Program-made: the position numbers and the translations under genes | In this document: in pieces, positions 62,574-64,000 of the stretch | Layout: every line of letters begins with the position of its first letter | How positions within the stretch are numbered: position 1 is the stretch's first letter | The notes under the pieces: model-generated | What the model was told of the DNA's origin: nothing | What the model saw: the letters and a program-made list of their open reading frames with translations, nothing else | Databases searched by the model: none | Assembly: GCF_026262575.1 (NCBI RefSeq) | Contig: NZ_JAPKFL010000007.1 | Span: forward strand, 1 to 64,000 | Direction of reading: 5' to 3' | Origin: Streptomyces marinisediminis | GTDB taxonomy: Bacteria; Actinomycetota; Actinomycetes; Streptomycetales; Streptomycetaceae | DNA: 64,000 bases

Positions 62574-62688
62574 GCCCCGCCGCCCCACCGGCACCAGCCC
62601 AGCACCTGCACCAGCACCGCCGGCACCACCGGCACCACCGCCCCGCGCCGCCCCCGGCGCGGGGCGTCCGCACGTCAGGAGAGTTGCC

Positions 62689-63543
62689 ATGGCCACACCG
62701 CTCACCGCGGACGCCTTCCTCGCCGCGCTGCGGCGCGAGGGCGTCGCCGTCGTCGAAAGGGGCGACTGGCGCAACCACAACCGCGACCACATCGCGGACT
62801 TCGGCCCCGTCAACGGGGTGATGGTCCACCACACCGCCACCACCGGCACCGAGGAGTCGGTGCGGCTGTGCCGCGACGGCTGGCCGGAGCTGCCCGGCCC
62901 GCTGTGCCAGGGCGTCGTCGACAAGCTCGGCGGCGTCCACCTGATCGGCCACGGCCGCGCCAACCACGCGGGACTGGGTGACCCGGACGTGCTGGCCGCC
63001 GTCATCCGCGAGGACGCCGTCCTGCCCCCGCCCCAGCGGGACGCCACGGACGGCAACACCCGCTTCTACGGCTTCGAGGCGATCAACCTCGGCGACGGGC
63101 AGGACCCGTGGCCGCCGGAGCAGTTCGAGGCCCTCGCCCGCACGACGGCCGCCGTCTGCCGCGCGCACGGCTGGAACGAGCGCTCGGCCCTCGCCCACAA
63201 GGAGTGGACGCGCCGGAAGATCGACCCGCGCGGCTTCACGATGGCCGCGCTGCGGCAGCGCGTCGGGGAGCTCCTCGCCGCCGCGCCGCCCGCCCACACG
63301 CCCTTCCCCGGCGCGGACTGGTTCCGCGCGGAGCCGCACTCCCCGATCGTGACCGCGATGGCCGCCCGGCTGGTGGCCGAGGGCTGCTCGGCGTACGAGG
63401 GGGAGCCGGGGCCGCGCTGGGACGCCGACCACCAAGCCTCCTACGCGGCCTGGCAGCGCCGGCTGGGCTTCACCGGCGCCGACGCCGACGGCTGGCCCGG
63501 CGCCTACTCCTGGAACGCCCTGCGGGTGCCCACCCGCGACTGA
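62689..63543 (+). CDS. PGRP/amidase_2-type N-acetylmuramoyl-L-alanine amidase
   Basis: A 284-aa peptidoglycan amidase that cuts the bond between muramic acid and the stem peptide. Zn ligands and catalytic residues are present: MVHHTATTG (His47/48), GFEAIN (Glu130), LAHKEWTRRKIDP (His170, Lys177, Asp179). The last about 80 residues form a peptidoglycan-binding-like domain (AARLVAEGCSAYEGEPGPRW, then YAAWQRRLGFTGADADGWPG). No signal peptide, so it is delivered by tail or lysis. ATG 62689 has AGGAGAG. Confidence 0.9.
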   Translation: MATPLTADAFLAALRREGVAVVERGDWRNHNRDHIADFGPVNGVMVHHTATTGTEESVRLCRDGWPELPGPLCQGVVDKLGGVHLIGHGRANHAGLGDPDVLAAVIREDAVLPPPQRDATDGNTRFYGFEAINLGDGQDPWPPEQFEALARTTAAVCRAHGWNERSALAHKEWTRRKIDPRGFTMAALRQRVGELLAAAPPAHTPFPGADWFRAEPHSPIVTAMAARLVAEGCSAYEGEPGPRWDADHQASYAAWQRRLGFTGADADGWPGAYSWNALRVPTRD

Positions 63544-63562
63544 CCCCACCGCCGTCCCCGCC

Positions 63563-63593
63563 GGGGCCCGGACCGCGCGGCGGTCCGGGCCCC
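63563..63593 (+). terminator. Hairpin between the two amidase genes
   Basis: A perfect 14-bp stem, GGGGCCCGGACCGC (63563-63576) with GCGGTCCGGGCCCC (63580-63593), and a 3-nt loop. It is 20 bp past the first amidase stop and 43 bp before the next start. Confidence 0.8.
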
Positions 63594-63636
63594 GCGCGTG
63601 CGGCACCCACCCCACCCAAGCGAGGAGGGCCGCCCC

Positions 63637-64000
63637 ATGGCCACACCCCTCACGCCCGCGCGGCTCGCCGAGGCGCTGCGCGACGAAGGCGTCCGCGTCG
63701 TCGAACACCGCGACTGGCGCCGACACAGCCGCAACCACAAGGGCGCCTGGGGCCCGGTGAACGGGGTGATGGTGCACCACACCGTCACCCGCGGCACCGC
63801 CGCCTCCGTCGACCTCTGCTACGACGGGTACGCGGGCCTGCCCGGGCCGCTGTGCCACGGCGTCATCGACAAGTCGGGCACCGTCCACCTGGTGGGCGGC
63901 GGCCGGGCCAACCACGCCGGGCTCGGGGACAGCCGGGTGCTGCGGTCGGTCATCGCGGAGGTGGCCACCCCGCGGCCGCTGGCCGACACCACCGACGGCA
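63637..64000 (+). CDS. Second amidase_2-type amidase, cut by the window edge
   Basis: Visible part of 121 codons. ATG 63637 has GCGAGGAGGGC upstream. The sequence ATPLTPARLAEALRDEG, then VNGVMVHHTVTRGT and GLPGPLCHGVIDKSGTVHLVGGGRANHAGLGDSRVL is clearly homologous to the previous amidase (shared MVHHT Zn motif). Continues past 64000; end not seen. Adjacent duplicates may have different targets or roles (tail-tip enzyme, lysis enzyme). Confidence 0.9.
   Translation, partial: MATPLTPARLAEALRDEGVRVVEHRDWRRHSRNHKGAWGPVNGVMVHHTVTRGTAASVDLCYDGYAGLPGPLCHGVIDKSGTVHLVGGGRANHAGLGDSRVLRSVIAEVATPRPLADTTDG

Larger units (their letters stand above)
47989..64000 (+). mobile_element. Headless siphovirus-type tail island (domesticated prophage or tailocin-like), right end not in window
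   Basis: XRE and WhiB regulators, then tail terminator, tube, gpG/gpGT, tape measures, Dit, minor tail protein, Gp37-like, fibre and amidases, in the canonical order of siphovirus tails. No head, packaging, integrase or att genes are seen between serC/sacsin and the tail, where phage order would place them. The right end is open, so replication or lysis genes could still follow. No sheath, VgrG-like spike or AAA ATPase is present, so it is neither a contractile tailocin nor an eCIS. Confidence 0.6.

Noticed and set aside
47989..64000. Contractile injection system (eCIS) or R-type tailocin
   Set aside because: No sheath, VgrG-like spike, baseplate wedge or AAA ATPase is present; tube, Dit and Gp37-like proteins are of siphovirus type.

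Overview
The window is very GC-rich, with codon use, GTG starts, strong GGAGG ribosome sites and gene families (SARP and LAL regulators, WhiB, DUF2530, the acyl-CoA carboxylase epsilon subunit, MMPL, an F420/PPOX protein) that point to a Streptomyces-like actinomycete chromosome. No ribosomal RNA, tRNA or CRISPR array was recognised.

Positions 1-15.7 kb are the right-hand part of a polyketide cluster. It holds the 3' end of a modular type I PKS (KR end, ACP, C-terminal docking domain), two large LAL-type LuxR activators, a type II thioesterase, a SARP activator, an acyl-CoA carboxylase beta/epsilon pair for extender supply, a small PqqD-like protein, a free-standing condensation domain with a truncated thioesterase, and a type II PKS-style didomain aromatase/cyclase. 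Four sites near these genes carry heptamer pairs spaced 11 bp apart, as expected of SARP boxes, so the SARP probably controls the thioesterase, carboxylase and cyclase genes.

Positions 15.9-29.6 kb look like ordinary chromosome: DUF2530; TetR with an MMPL exporter; a purine permease divergent from a MarR-MFS-ThpR unit; an aldo/keto reductase; an SGNH hydrolase; and an ATP-grasp ligase next to a CocE/NonD hydrolase. Positions 29.65-37.15 kb are a tight four-gene minus-strand operon: small membrane protein, ECF-like sigma factor, unknown 219-aa protein, and a 1809-aa protein with a Lon-type (S16) Ser-Lys peptidase domain, a degenerate P-loop-like region and a very long helical C-terminus. It resembles a multi-component signalling or conflict system and is one of the two best candidates here for something undescribed. 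Positions 37.3-46.5 kb hold a beta-propeller-like secreted protein, TetR with a DrrAB-type ABC exporter, a PPOX protein, phosphoserine aminotransferase and a sacsin-like GHKL ATPase.

Positions 46.65-64 kb form a phage-tail island. A WhiB/zinc-ribbon/HTH operon diverges from an XRE repressor, followed by siphovirus-type tail genes in canonical order: terminator, tube, frameshifted assembly chaperones, two tandem short tape measures, distal tail, tail-associated protein, minor tail protein, collagen-like fibre and two PGRP-type amidases. No terminase, portal, capsid, integrase or attachment site is visible. The layout suggests a domesticated headless tail (F-type tailocin-like) with its own regulators. 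A lower-GC insert at about 52.7-54.5 kb, with two paralogous DUF3592-like membrane proteins and an orphan helical protein, interrupts the tail operon just before the tape measures.
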